From: Gelatoporia subvermispora B
Taxonomy: Eukaryota > Basidiomycota > Agaricomycetes > Polyporales > Gelatoporiaceae
Direction: 5' to 3'
DNA length: 64,000 nucleotides
Assembly (NCBI GenBank): GCA_000320605.2
Contig: KB445802.1
Location: 735,122 to 799,121 of the forward strand
A program made the translations under genes and the position numbers. How positions within the stretch are numbered: the first letter of the stretch is position 1; each line of letters opens with the position of its first letter. Of the stretch, positions 36,777 to 47,279 are shown in pieces. Below the pieces are notes generated by a model. The model saw only the letters and a program-made list of their open reading frames with translations, ran no database searches and was not told where the DNA came from.

Positions 36777-37788
36777 TCACGGCCGTCGTCGCTTCGACTT
36801 GCTTGCGTCGAGCGCATCCGCCTTACGTTCCTCGACGCGCTGTAGGAACTCCACCTTCTCCAGGTATCCGCCACCACGCCTATTCGCCTCGAGTTCGTCC
36901 TTGAGGCCCGAGTCGCCTTCATTGCGCACGTGCGCACGCCAATCCATCGTGGATTTGTCCAGCGTCGTGAGCTTTTTGGCTTTTTGAGCACCAGGTAACG
37001 GCGCGAGTGTGACTTTGGGCTTGCGAGGCCCAGGACGCTTCCCAAATGGTTTTGAGTTGGAAGTAGTGGGTATAATAGGTGCAATAGGTGCAGTCGAGCT
37101 CTGTCCTGGGCCACTGCCGCTCGCGAGCGCCTCAGGCACCCCCATATCAGAAGCAGTATCGATGGGAGAGTGCACTGGCTTTTCCTCGTTCTGATGCGCA
37201 TTGGCCGTTGGTGTCTCCGGCGGCTGCCACAGGGGCCACTTCTTTGCAGCTTCAGAATCTTCTGGTACTTCCTCGATCTCTCTGCACGATGCTTTATATA
37301 CGATGGACAGACAACCGGCAAGGTAGTAGCACTTACATGACATCCTCGCCCGCAAAGCGGAAGCGCTTCTCGATCTTGACCATGCGTGATAAAGGTATGG
37401 CCGACGTAGACTTTGATGATGTCTCCATCGCGGACACGGAGGCTTGAAAGTCTGCCCACAACGCATGCCGTGTCCTTTCACTCTACGTAAGTAGAGTTAA
37501 TCTTACTTCAGTACCCGCTTGTTCACTCACTGCGTAGGATCATCATTAGCTACCTGGGGAGCTGCTGCACTTGCATGAGGCGATGGAGAACGCTTCCTCG
37601 CGCGTTTCACGTTGCGCTCGTCGCCCGACGAGTCTGCGTGTCTTCCGTCAGTGCGCTCGTAAAGACATGATTCACACTGGATCTGACGTACTGGTATCTT
37701 CAGGAGGAACGTAATCCGGATCGTCGTCTGAATCAGAGTTGTGTGGCATCTCGCTAAGAGGGGCGATTGTCCTTGAATTGGGCGACAT
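36777..37788 (-). CDS. SWC5: SWR1-complex protein 5 (BCNT/CFDP1 family)
   Basis: The start is MSPNSRTIAPLSEM at 37788, followed by the acidic N-terminus SDSDDDPDYVPPED typical of the family. After introns come ERTRHALWADFQASV and, near the 3' end, the conserved BCNT-C domain: KLTTLDKSTMDWRAHVRNEG, GLKDELEANRRGGGYLEKVE and FLQRVEERK. Four or more exons are likely; the splice site after the second exon has two plausible forms. SWC5 is a subunit of the SWR1 remodeler, which deposits histone H2A.Z. The C-terminus is a short basic tail, KSKRRRP. Confidence 0.88.
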
Positions 37789-37837
37789 CGTCTTTGGGAA
37801 GCCTCATTGAATTTATATCAGTCAGAGTATATATCAA

Positions 37838-37940
37838 TCCCTGGTAGTATATCGGTTAGTACACGCGCCTGTCACTTGCTGGCTTCTGATTGGCTGCTTA
37901 TGTAACGCGCGAAAGCGGGGTTCGACTCCCCGCCAGGGAG
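37838..37940 (+). tRNA. tRNA-Asp(GTC) with an intron
   Basis: The acceptor arm TCCCTGG pairs with CCAGGGA and G is the discriminator. The D-arm is GTATATCGGTTAGTAC. The anticodon stem CGCGC/GCGCG encloses the loop CTGTCAC with anticodon GTC. An intron of about 31 nt (around 37875-37905) interrupts the loop just 3' of the anticodon, the canonical position. The T-arm is GCGGGGTTCGACTCCCCGC. It lies 50 bp upstream of the divergent SWC5 start. Confidence 0.9.
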
Positions 37941-38220
37941 TTTTTAATGTCTAGACCACGGTTGGTACTAGAATATGCCTTTCAGGAGAGAAATGGAGCA
38001 GCTTGCGTTGTGTGCTTTTGTGTATACTTACCGGAGTAGTTATGGCGAGTGGAGGATGTATACACCGCTTGCATGTCGTGATCATGGCAGCTCTCAAAAG
38101 ATGTCAGCATGATCGTCGATCAGGCCGATCACGGTCATCTCTCGATCTCATGTGTTCTCAGAATCTCTTCCGACCACTGAGCGAGCAAAAGCTACATTAC
38201 ACAAGAAAATAGTGTATTTT

Positions 38221-38574
38221 GGCAGGAAGCCAAACCCCGTCTGTCGTATAGAGAAAGCGGGGTTCGACTCCCTGCCAGGGTAAAACTAGTTTCTTATATG
38301 TTCTCATGCGCGTGAGTGGTTGTGTTTCTCCCTCTGAGCCGCTCCGCTGAGAATGGCAGCAAGGAGGGGGTTCTGCCTGCATGGCGGGGAGTCGAACCCC
38401 GTCCTTGGTCTGGAAAGCGGGGTTCGAATCCCCGTCAGCGTCGGTTTACAACGGAAATAGCCTGCGGGCTCAATGGAAAAGAGCTCATCCCGAACCAGAG
38501 ATAGTTTCATCGAGGCGGGGAGTCGAACCCCGGATGTGCGTCGGTGTTCACGTCGGGTCCGACTCCCCACCAGC
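38221..38574 (+). repeat. Cluster of three tRNA T-arm-like inverted repeats
   Basis: Three palindromic units resemble the T-arm and 3' acceptor strand of tRNA-Asp in head-to-head copies: 38221-38280, 38383-38437 and 38514-38571. Each has a left arm like GGCGGGGAGTCGAACCCCG, a 14-20 nt loop, and a right arm like CGGGGTTCGAATCCCCGTC. They lack D- and anticodon arms, so they are not tRNA genes. Similar units recur near 54.13, 54.22 and 56.7-56.84 kb. They may form strong hairpins. Confidence 0.7.
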
Positions 38575-38709
38575 GTCGATATACATCGAAAGCAGTTCTC
38601 AGGAAGCAATTCGAACCACGCCCTATTCGCGTTCTACACCACAAAGTTCATTTAGACCCGAACAGTTAATGCTATGTCTGACTACGAGGACAACCTAACG
38701 CTAACACTA

Positions 38710-39597
38710 TCATTCACGTGAATAAGGGGGAGGTATCTCTTCGAGATATGCTGGCGCGAGTCGGATCCCTGAATCTTGGTGCTGATAAGTTGTGGCAGAT
38801 ACTACTAGAAGTGCGTCGGGCGGGGATGACGGTGATGGCGGTGACTCGAAGCGCTCCCGTGTAGGTGAAAGAGCTCGCCTCGACGGTTCAGCTTCTCGCA
38901 CTGCCGCCGTAGAGACGCTGTTGGCATGCCTAATGCCTGGACGGGTCCTTTCTTCTACAGCTGTCCTACCACTGCCCTCAGCAATACGAGAGGAAGATGT
39001 GGAGGTTAAAACCGTAGCGTCTGGCTCCGAACTTGGACCTATACACGGAGGTTTCGCATTTGCGGCAAAAGGCCGACGTTTACGCCAGGATCCGAATCGC
39101 TGAACGACTGCATTCGTGTACTGTATCAGAGGTAGTCCGAGTTTTATAAGTGTTAAACCCCGACCATTCAATTGGTAAGTGCGCCGGGAAGTGCAAAGTC
39201 TCCAGGTCGTGATAGCCACGAAGAAGACAAGTATACCTCCGAAGACCCCAACATTTGCAGCGATCAGCGTATCGTGATGCTGTTTGGAATTCGAAGTTCT
39301 CGAAGTGGAAGCTTGCGACGGTAGGGCAGATGACAGTCCTGCAGATAACATGGACTGATCCGGTGTCGAAGGTGCGAACGGTGTTGCAGACGTTGACAGC
39401 GAGATATTCGAATTGGATGTCAGTAAACCGACAGGCAGCGATGAAGTTGCTGAACCTGATGCAGATGGACTTACTGCGGCTGGAGTCGCAGGTAGAGACG
39501 GTGATATCGAAGCGACGGACGTATGGCCAAGCTGCCCAGAACTCTCCCAGGTCCCGATGGATACTACTGGCGCTTTGCCGGTCCGGCGGGGTGACAT
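38710..39597 (-). CDS. Membrane protein with the DSGIRL/PPxY tail, copy D (no YSPGW ectodomain seen)
   Basis: The frame is open from MSPRRTGKAPVVSIG to the stop at 38710, and is also open further upstream to about 39660, so the true 5' end is unresolved. A Ser/Thr/Pro-rich stretch precedes a membrane span (ANVGVFGGILVFFVAITTW) followed by RLCTSRRTY. The tail carries HQDSGIRLAPAYLEEIPPPY and then SRE. A small intron may exist inside the frame near 39125-39180. The YSPGW ectodomain of copies A-C is missing. A decayed ectodomain-like remnant on the same strand lies at 53.39-53.63 kb, beyond the inserted transposon. Confidence 0.65.
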   Translation of the reverse strand: MSPRRTGKAPVVSIGTWESSGQLGHTSVASISPSLPATPAAVSPSASGSATSSLPVGLLTSNSNISLSTSATPFAPSTPDQSMLSAGLSSALPSQASTSRTSNSKQHHDTLIAANVGVFGGILVFFVAITTWRLCTSRRTYQLNGRGLTLIKLGLPLIQYTNAVVQRFGSWRKRRPFAANAKPPCIGPSSEPDATVLTSTSSSRIAEGSGRTAVEERTRPGIRHANSVSTAAVREAEPSRRALSPTRERFESPPSPSSPPDALLVVSATTYQHQDSGIRLAPAYLEEIPPPYSRE

Positions 39598-40252
39598 GCC
39601 TCCACCTTCTGGTACGTGCTGTCTGAGAGGGATAGTGTATACTTCGAAGGCTAACTGTCGGACAATACCTTAGACAAATCAGAAGTAAGATGACCCGTGA
39701 CTGAGGGTCTTGCTAAAGAGAGACTCCTTGCGATATCTCGAGGCCGCCCTGATTTATATGCAGCAGTCAGCTTCGGCTCATACGCGGGGACAATAACTTG
39801 GGCCCTAACAATATCACCTCGCCTCTCGATACAGCTCAGTCGCGCTGGAAAAGCCACTTTTCCGTGCTTTGTAATGCCGAATACTACTTGTGTGAACGTC
39901 CATCAGCTCAACTCCCGAGAGCCCGAGTGCTTCCTGACCGTGTCCATCTAGGCGTACATTCTGAGTGAAGTTCTTCGATGTCGAGAATTAGCTAATATAG
40001 CGTGATGCATTTTTCACCCTCTGAATTTCGAGATGCAACAGTCAGGACCAAGTTGTATTGTCAAGAGGGACGCTATCATATCAGCTATCAGGATATGCTT
40101 ATGTGCGCCCTACCAAATAAGCATAAAAATAGACAAATCCAGACCCTATATTCTTCACCACGTTGTGACGCCTCCGGCTCGCCACCAGTGAATAGGTTCT
40201 TGATTCATCGAGAGGCGCCAAAGGTAAGCTACCCAATCAGCGGAGTCAGCCA
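39598..40252. other. Left flank of the KDZ transposon
   Basis: No gene can be supported. If copy D has 5' exons they should lie here, but no in-phase splice join was found. Confidence 0.35.
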
Positions 40253-40260
40253 GAGGCACC
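40253..40260 (+). repeat. 8-bp target-site duplication, left copy
   Basis: GAGGCACC directly precedes the left terminal inverted repeat and is repeated exactly at 53018-53025 after the right one. Confidence 0.9.
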
Positions 40261-40400
40261 CACCTCAGTCCATGCATCAATCGCTTACATAATCCACAAC
40301 TTAGGCCCTTAGATGTACAGGGCAGCAAGGCCCTAAGTTGTCGCATCTCCGAATCAATCTCCGACCTTATCTTCTAAGTTATCCCGTCGATAATCCTTAG
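40261..40400 (+). repeat. Left terminal inverted repeat, 140 bp, with internal hairpin
   Basis: It matches the reverse complement of 52878-53017 at 137 of 140 positions. An internal palindrome at 40296-40341 (ACAACTTAGG ... CCTAAGTTGT) can form a hairpin. Confidence 0.92.
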
Positions 40401-40712
40401 CGTAGATCCGGATTGCCTGGTATGGCACTTCGATGTTTGGTACATCCACGACCTCTACGTTATCCTTAGAATATTATCTTGCAAAGAATCCTGAGGCCTC
40501 GTTTCCTCCATCGCGCATTGCTGCCACTCGATATGCCACGACCTCGCCCTCCTCATCCTGGGCGATATTCTCCAAATGAGCCGCGCCCGCCGCCGCCGAC
40601 GCGTCAATGGCGCCTGGTCGCGCTCGCTGGCGCGTTCGGTGCGCTCATCTGGGGACCTCTCGAACCTCATTCCTGCACATTGTCTATGCCAGTACCTCTG
40701 TAACATCATAAC

Positions 40713-43700
40713 ATGGCGCCCTCTCTACGCGATCAACAGCCGCACATTCCTGGCATGGGTCAACCGTTTGTTACGCCCCGGAAGAAGCGTCGAGGGCATC
40801 CCACCAACCAGATGCCTGTGGAATTCATCGGACGCTCCCTGCAGCTGGCGCAGCTACGGGAGCGACTTCAAACGCTCCGATCCACCCATACCCATGGCTC
40901 CTCCTCCCAAACGACTCCTGTACCGCCTGTGGAGATGTTGGGTAACATCCCCGATGATGATTTCGACGCGGGCACCTCTTCTGGCCCCATCCACAGCTCT
41001 CCTACGCGTCCTACGGTCCTTGACGCGTCTCAGCCTTCGGATGTGATCCCGTCTACTCCCTCGCCAAATCCCAAGCGTAAACGTCCCGTCCCCGAAGCTG
41101 TGAAGATGTCTCTCTACGAACGATGGAAAGTGCTCCTACCTGATCTGGTCAGCCCTCTACTCGACTACCTGCAGCGCAGCGCAGGTAGTCCTGTGTCAGT
41201 GCAATTCCTTCCTGTCCATACCTGCACAACTGCCGACTGCATCTCGAAGTCACAAGATGTTCTGCTACTGTTCTGGGATCGTGCGTGATCCATTTTTGTG
41301 TTGCACAACGCGCTACTGAACCATTGATAAAGATTATGAGACAGTCACCGTCTCGTTCTGCGAGTGCGTGCCACTCCCGCATGCTCTGGTTGCATCCGGG
41401 ATGTTTCCCACCGCTCCATCTCAACCTCGCACCGCCGTCTCGATCGATCTGTTGGACTTCTACCTTGCATTATTCGAGCGATCGGGCGACGCCGTTACTG
41501 CACTTGCACGCGCCCTTCGTAATTTCTATACTAGACGCGGATGGCGAATTTTGGATTCTACGGTACGTCTATGGAATTATTCGCAAGATGTCCACGGTTG
41601 ACCTGTTGATAGGGTGCTCCGCTTTTGGACCCTTTCCGGAAGCCACTAGGCCGCGCTGTGCAGTGGTACGATCATCTGCGTATTGTGGTTGAACGTCGCA
41701 TCGAGACAGCCATCGAATCGGCACGATGCATTGTATCCGACCATCTTGAAGCCAAGGTCAACGAGTCTGCAATTGGATCGTCTGAAACCGACAGGATGCT
41801 GCCCTTATGCCCTGAGCCCTCTCCTATGTCGCCCACACCCGTGGACACCGCCACAGCAGGGCCTGTTGCAGAGAGTCCCCTGCCGTCCGACTTAGATATG
41901 CCGCCTTCGCTCGCTGAAGATTGTGTCTCGGATCATCTGTCTGCGTCTCCAGGGCGCGGTAATGGCGCCCCACCGCGTATTGCAGGTCCTGCATCGCTTC
42001 GTACATGCGCCACTCTTCTTCAGCGCCGCTGTCCAGCCTGCTTTGGCGGCGATACCTTCGGGCGAAGCTTCTCTGAGTATGTTCTCATGATATATCCTAT
42101 ACGTTTATAACTCATATGATCCTGTTTACAGAGGTGCCGATATCATTGTCGCTGCAGATGGTAACTTCAGCCATCGGCATATGCGCACGGCTGGTGATGG
42201 CCCGACGATGTATGATCCTGAGTACTTCATCCCGAAGGCTGAGGTCGACAACATTGGCACATTCATTGATCAGCAGCGCAAGAAACCGCCCAACACATCA
42301 TGGGTGCCACGAGTCCCTGAAGAAGCTGTCGACAACTGTAAGTCAGGACATGAAGCTGCGGATGAGCAGAAGGCCAAGACGAACGCCGGCCGGTTCGATG
42401 ATACCGGAGTCATGGCCCTCATTTGCTCTCACGATATCCCTTTGTTCTTGGTCAACATCGACACGCCCGGCGAGCAGCAGAAATATATCCTGACGCTCTT
42501 GATCTGGCTATTCAAGTTCCTTCCTCCCAATGCCACGGTTTGTGGTCTATACGATATCGGCTGTGTAATTGAGCGGAGCATTGCACGGGTATGTTTGTCA
42601 TCATTGCGTCCCGCGACCCCTGCTAATGCATCTATTTGTGTTTAGTACGATCTCCTTCCTCCAGAGATTGCTAGCCGCCTGCTATGGGCAGTCTCCGCAA
42701 TGCATGCCTATGGTCATGAATGGGTCTGCCAACTTGTATATAATCCTCGTCTCCAGCCGGGTCTTGGATTGCGCGATGGCGAGGGTGTTGAACGCCTGTG
42801 GTCCCGCCTCTGCGTCTTCATCTTGGTCACGCGTACTTCCGCAGTGAGTATCTTTGGATGATACCTCAAAGAGATCTGCTCTGATCTGTCTGGTCTCGTC
42901 ATAGCGGTCGCGCCGTATTTGGATCCTAGACCGCCAGGCCCATGCCATTGGCCTCGAACTGCGCGACCATCTCGGTATCTGGATGGTTCGGAAACTCAAG
43001 CACGGTGTGCATATCCAATACAGTGATGCCCGCAAGATTGTCGTTGCGTCGAATGTTGATGTGGATGAACTTCGACGTCAGTGGGCGCTGCAGCAAGCGG
43101 CCCAGCTGTCCGTAAGGTCTCGTAAGTTGCAATGTATCTCACAAGATAACTGATCCCAAATTGACTTGATTCTGACAGATGCACCAACACAGCTTAAGAA
43201 GGAGATCGATGCCGTCATATCTCTACAACAAGAGATTGACCGGGTTACCGTGGCTGTCAAAGATATCAAGGCGCGATTCAAGGATGATGATACTTCCCCT
43301 CGGGCGAAGTCCCTTCTCTCATGGCTACATACCACCTCCAGCAATCTCTCCGAGCGTGCCGAGAAACTATATACATCGCTGAACATATCGCAGATGTTCC
43401 CCGAGCTCAAGGGGGTGAACGCTGAGTTCGTTCGGATGCTACTTCTCGCCCACGATATCAAGATTATCGTCCGCAAGCGCGTGGTTGCACAACTTCTTGA
43501 ATTCGATCGAATTGATCGTGCAGCCGGCGGCAAAGATAATCCCCTGGGTGTGTTGTATTGTTTCCTCCTACCGCTCCGTTGCTCATTCATATACAGGGAC
43601 AAAATTGCATCAACAAACTCGTAAGGCAATTTCCAGGCGACAACCCACTATCTTAACTGCCATCCGTAAGTTCAACTCGTATTGTGATGCCATCGCCACA

Positions 43701-45490
43701 ATGGCAGGTCAGCAGCCAGTTCCGGTGCAAATCCCTATTCCGCGACCTTTACCGACCGACCTCGCGCTCTTGCGCGATGATCCCAATCTATACGAAGATG
43801 TGTGGATTACAGTGCCTACTCGTTCTGAGCAGCCGCGCTGGCTCGAAGATATCAATGTGCGGAAAGCCATCCGTGCATTACTGAAGATGGACCGCTGCGT
43901 AGAGGAAGAATCTCGCCTCTTCCGTGAGGCGAATAACATGGAAATGTGGTTCGGACGCGAGTTGGCGGCGATTGAGCTTGCGATGCGCCTCTCAGAGAGT
44001 GAGTGAGGTTTTCTAGTGTTCTCGTCGTATCGCTGATACCTTCTCAGACTCTCTATTTGATCCTCTCCTGCAACAACGTCGGGACGACATAGCGCTTCTC
44101 CAGCGGCTCTGGGCGTCACCGTTGTTGTCAGAGGATGTTCTTCAGCAACGCATGATATGGGCGATGAACATCGTTCGCGAAATATCACCTCTAGCGGGCA
44201 GCACCATCAGGCAAAACCCCCATTCAACCGACTTCCCCTTTTCATTATCAAGCACAATTGACGATGAGGATGATGCTGCCATTGCTGAATCTGAGACTGC
44301 CGTCGCCGAGTCTGACTATGACCTGATTGAAGATGTAGATTGTATCGAGATGGTGGATGCCCTTGAGGAGCTGGAACATTTTGACGATACCTCGGATGAA
44401 GAACGGTTCGCTGACAATGAGCTGGACGGTGATGGTGACGACGACGATGCTGCTATCAGCAGCGATGCCATTGTCCTGGATGACTTGCGTCAGGCTGCAG
44501 ATGTCGGTCAAGACGATAACACCAACGAAGACGATAATGCTATGCACGAGAGTTTCGAACAGCCTATAACTATCTCAATGTTTTGGGCAATTCCGGTGAG
44601 TCTTTTGTCGGTTGTCCTCAGCTCTGCTCACTCTTCCTACAGGATGCCCTCTCTTTGGATCCCTTTCCCGACATCCTTACCGCCGAGTTTCCTGCACATA
44701 CTCCCCACATTCCATGTAATCGTATACTTCCCCGATCCGCGACATCTCCTCGTATTGTTTTCACGACCGACGACTACTCGCGACTTGCAGATCCGGACGC
44801 ATTGCTCAATTCCGATTGCATTAACGAGTGTGCCGTACTTCTTCAACGCAACATCTCCACCCCCATGGCTCGCAACTGCGCTATTTTTTCTACCTATGAC
44901 GTCGTTTCTGCCAATCAAAGCAACGATGGCGGTGCCCTCATGCGGTCTGTGAAACGAATGCCATATTGGGAACGTAATATCTGGCTCATCCCTATTCATC
45001 GCCCGGGTTATGGAGGTGCCGGTGTTGGGCATTGGACACTCGTTGTGGTCGATATTCCCCAACGGATTCTGTATCAATTCGACAGCTTCGCAGACGAGAC
45101 GCAGTGGCGTGGCGATGTCCAGGTGAGCATCCCGGATGTTACCATGGTCTGGAGGATATTACTTATACCTTTACCAGCAAGCATGGACACTTGTTCTGCG
45201 TTTGTTTGATCTCGCATCATCACCGGTGCCAAGCGATGAATGGCGTGCGCTTCCCTTAGCTGTATGTGATCATCGTTGTCAACTGGGTGCGATCTCCGAC
45301 TGACTATCGGTCAAATCCCAAGACATCCGCTGTGCAACATAATGTCATTGATTGCGGTGTTTGGATACTCACCGTCATTGCAGCAAGGCTACGTGGATAT
45401 CATATGACGTCTCTCACTGAAGATAATCTCACGTCATTCCGCAAGTATCTCTGTTTCTTGGTCACACAGCTCCCCGAATCTATCTCGTAG
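40713..45490 (+). CDS. KDZ transposase with C-terminal Ulp1-like (C48) protease domain, about 1394 aa
   Basis: Twelve exons join in phase: 40713-41280, 41333-41562, 41613-42076, 42132-42588, 42646-42843, 42905-43121, 43179-43547, 43597-43998, 44048-44595, 44643-45122, 45178-45261 and 45323-45490. An N-terminal cysteine cluster includes HTCTTADC, SFCECVPLP and LQRRCPACFGG. The KDZ core has ADIIVAADGNFSHRHMRTAG, MYDPEYFIPKAEVD, GVMALICSHDIPLFLVNIDT, ATVCGLYDIGCVIERS, MHAYGHEWVCQLVYNPR and GLRDGEGVERLWSRL, consistent with an RNase H-like D..D..E site (residue assignment inferred). After a coiled-coil and acidic region, the protease domain has GHWTLVVVDIPQRILYQFDS (His, Asp) and QHNVIDCGVWIL (Gln, Cys). 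It catalyses element mobility; the protease may cut SUMO-like tags or process the polyprotein. Confidence 0.9.
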
Positions 45491-45516
45491 TACATTGGTG
45501 CAGTGTGGCGATGTGG

Positions 45517-46554
45517 CTATCTTTGTAGAACTTTGTATGTATGCATATTCGTGAGCCTTTGCCACAGCAGTCCGAATGTATCATCCAAAACCACTATCTC
45601 CTCGGGAGATAAGCTCGCCATGATGTTAACATCATCCCACGCGCAGGTAATACGCCGAGCAAGCCACTCACGGTGCTTCCGGTCGTAATCGGTGAGAGGC
45701 GCAGTTTGTGTCTGCATCTGTTCCCAAAGAGCCATGAGCTCAAAGAAGAGCTTTCTGCCAACTCGACAGGCAACATCGATTCTCCCATCTCTTCCGAACT
45801 CTGCACGTTCGCGGCCCTCTCTCCATAGAATCTCACACTGTCTGCTCTCAATTGTATTGTACAGGCAACTCTGTGACAAAATAGTCTTAGAGATAGGAAC
45901 GGGATGTTATCGTTCATGGACCTACCATAATGTCGAAGACGGGCAGACTGGCCAGCTCCAAAATATCGTGGGGCAGTTGCTCCGGCCATGTATCATTTCC
46001 CGGTGAACGCAGTGTGACAATTGGACGTGACGATGATTCATGTATGGTGCCAGTGCTGCTTCTGAACTGTAAATATTATCGTCAGATCCTATCTGCTATG
46101 AACACGATTCCAGCTCCTACTATTGTGTCCTCTTGCATCCGGACATCGTTCCTCATGTTCTGCTCCTCAACCCGTGTGCTTTCATGAGTGCTGATGTCGA
46201 GTCCCGGCTGTTAGTCTATCGTCAGATCCTATTTGGCGCTATGAACACAATTCCAGCTCCTACTATTGTTCTCTCTCGGGTCTGTACATGTGCTACTATA
46301 TTCGCCTTCTCCATTTTGGAGGTATCTATTCTGGTTGGTGAAGGAGTCTGATCATATTTATTGCGGGTGCGGTCATTGTACTTCGTCCGACGCGCCTTTC
46401 CTCTGAGGCCGGTGAGGTGAGAAAGCGCCATAAGCCGAGGGCCAAAGCACGTGTACCACTGTACGTACTTTGGTGACGCATCATACAGTGCCTCAGCACC
46501 TCTCTGAGCTATCCTCGCAGACTCCGCGGTGAGATACTTTGCTCGTCTGCCCAT
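45517..46554 (-). CDS. Opposite-strand accessory gene of the transposon (approximate model)
   Basis: The start MGRRAKYLTAESARIAQR at 46554 is basic and resembles short DNA-binding N-termini of transposon accessory genes. Later exons lie at about 45900-46010 (PEQLPHDILELASLPVFDIM) and 45517-45895 (RQCEILWREGRERAEFGRDG, KLFFELMALWEQMQTQTAPL, WLARRITCAWDDV), ending LQR-stop. Exon borders were not all fixed. I do not recognise a domain, and the function is unknown. It is convergent with the transposase gene, 27 bp between stops. A duplicated stretch of about 50 bp lies in its presumed intron. Confidence 0.45.
46077..46269 (+). repeat. Direct repeat of about 50 bp, two copies
   Basis: TATCGTCAGATCCTAT...ATGAACACRATTCCAGCTCC...TATTGT occurs at about 46077-46126 and again at 46217-46269, with small differences. 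The spacing is about 140 bp. It lies in the presumed intron of the opposite-strand gene. Confidence 0.75.
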
Positions 46555-47279
46555 TAGGTCGGAGAGGAGACAATGGAGGACTCAGAGGTGCACTGTCAGA
46601 GCGGATTGCCAATGACGCCTACTAGGATCTGCGCTTGGCTACTGCAAATAGGTGCGATGCACATCCTGAGTATCCCGGAACCATCTCTGACTATCCTGTG
46701 GTCTTTGGACAGTCGTACACAGTTCCATGTTGTCTTTCACGATGGAATACGGGTCTTTGCCGTTGTTCTGGCTCGATAATATGTTTTATCACCAGGTTTA
46801 TCGAGCCTCTGATTGGCCAAGGACCGGCGCCACGAGGCGCGTCGAAGATACTGCCAACGCCAACCAAGATGATTCGCAACTACGGAGTGGACAACTTCAT
46901 ACCCATTTCAGTGGCATGATCGCTGCTCATCTCAATGTGGCCGGCTTCATTGAGGATAACAGCCCGGGATTTGCCAGCGCGGCCATCTTCATCTCTTGCC
47001 CTCTCCCCCCTTTATCTCTCCCCTCATTCTCCTGCAAATTCTGCGCCCCCAGTCCGTGTCCACTCATCTTTTCCCTCCCTTTCTGCTTGAAAAGGTGACT
47101 AGATAACAGTTGAATCAACGAGAAGACAAACTGACCTTTATATGCCTCCAGTGTGAATTATCGCTCTCCATCTTCCCAGTTTTGCTCGCCTCAGTGCATT
47201 CTCCCCAGTCTGTGTAGTCAGCCCCTGCCTTCTTGTATTCCAGATTCTCGGGCTCTCCAAAGGTGAGAATGACCTCTGG
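46555..47279. other. Divergent spacer inside the transposon
   Basis: It lies between the opposite-strand gene and the second plus-strand gene and probably holds both promoters. A pyrimidine-rich tract occupies about 46995-47095. No convincing gene is seen. Confidence 0.4.

Noticed and set aside
38221..38280. Second tRNA gene
   Set aside because: Only T-arm and acceptor-like sequence is present, in head-to-head copies; D- and anticodon arms are missing.
38381..38698. Small overlapping ORFs with repeated GSRTP..DSPP patterns
   Set aside because: They are translations of the T-arm-like palindromes read in several frames, not conserved proteins.
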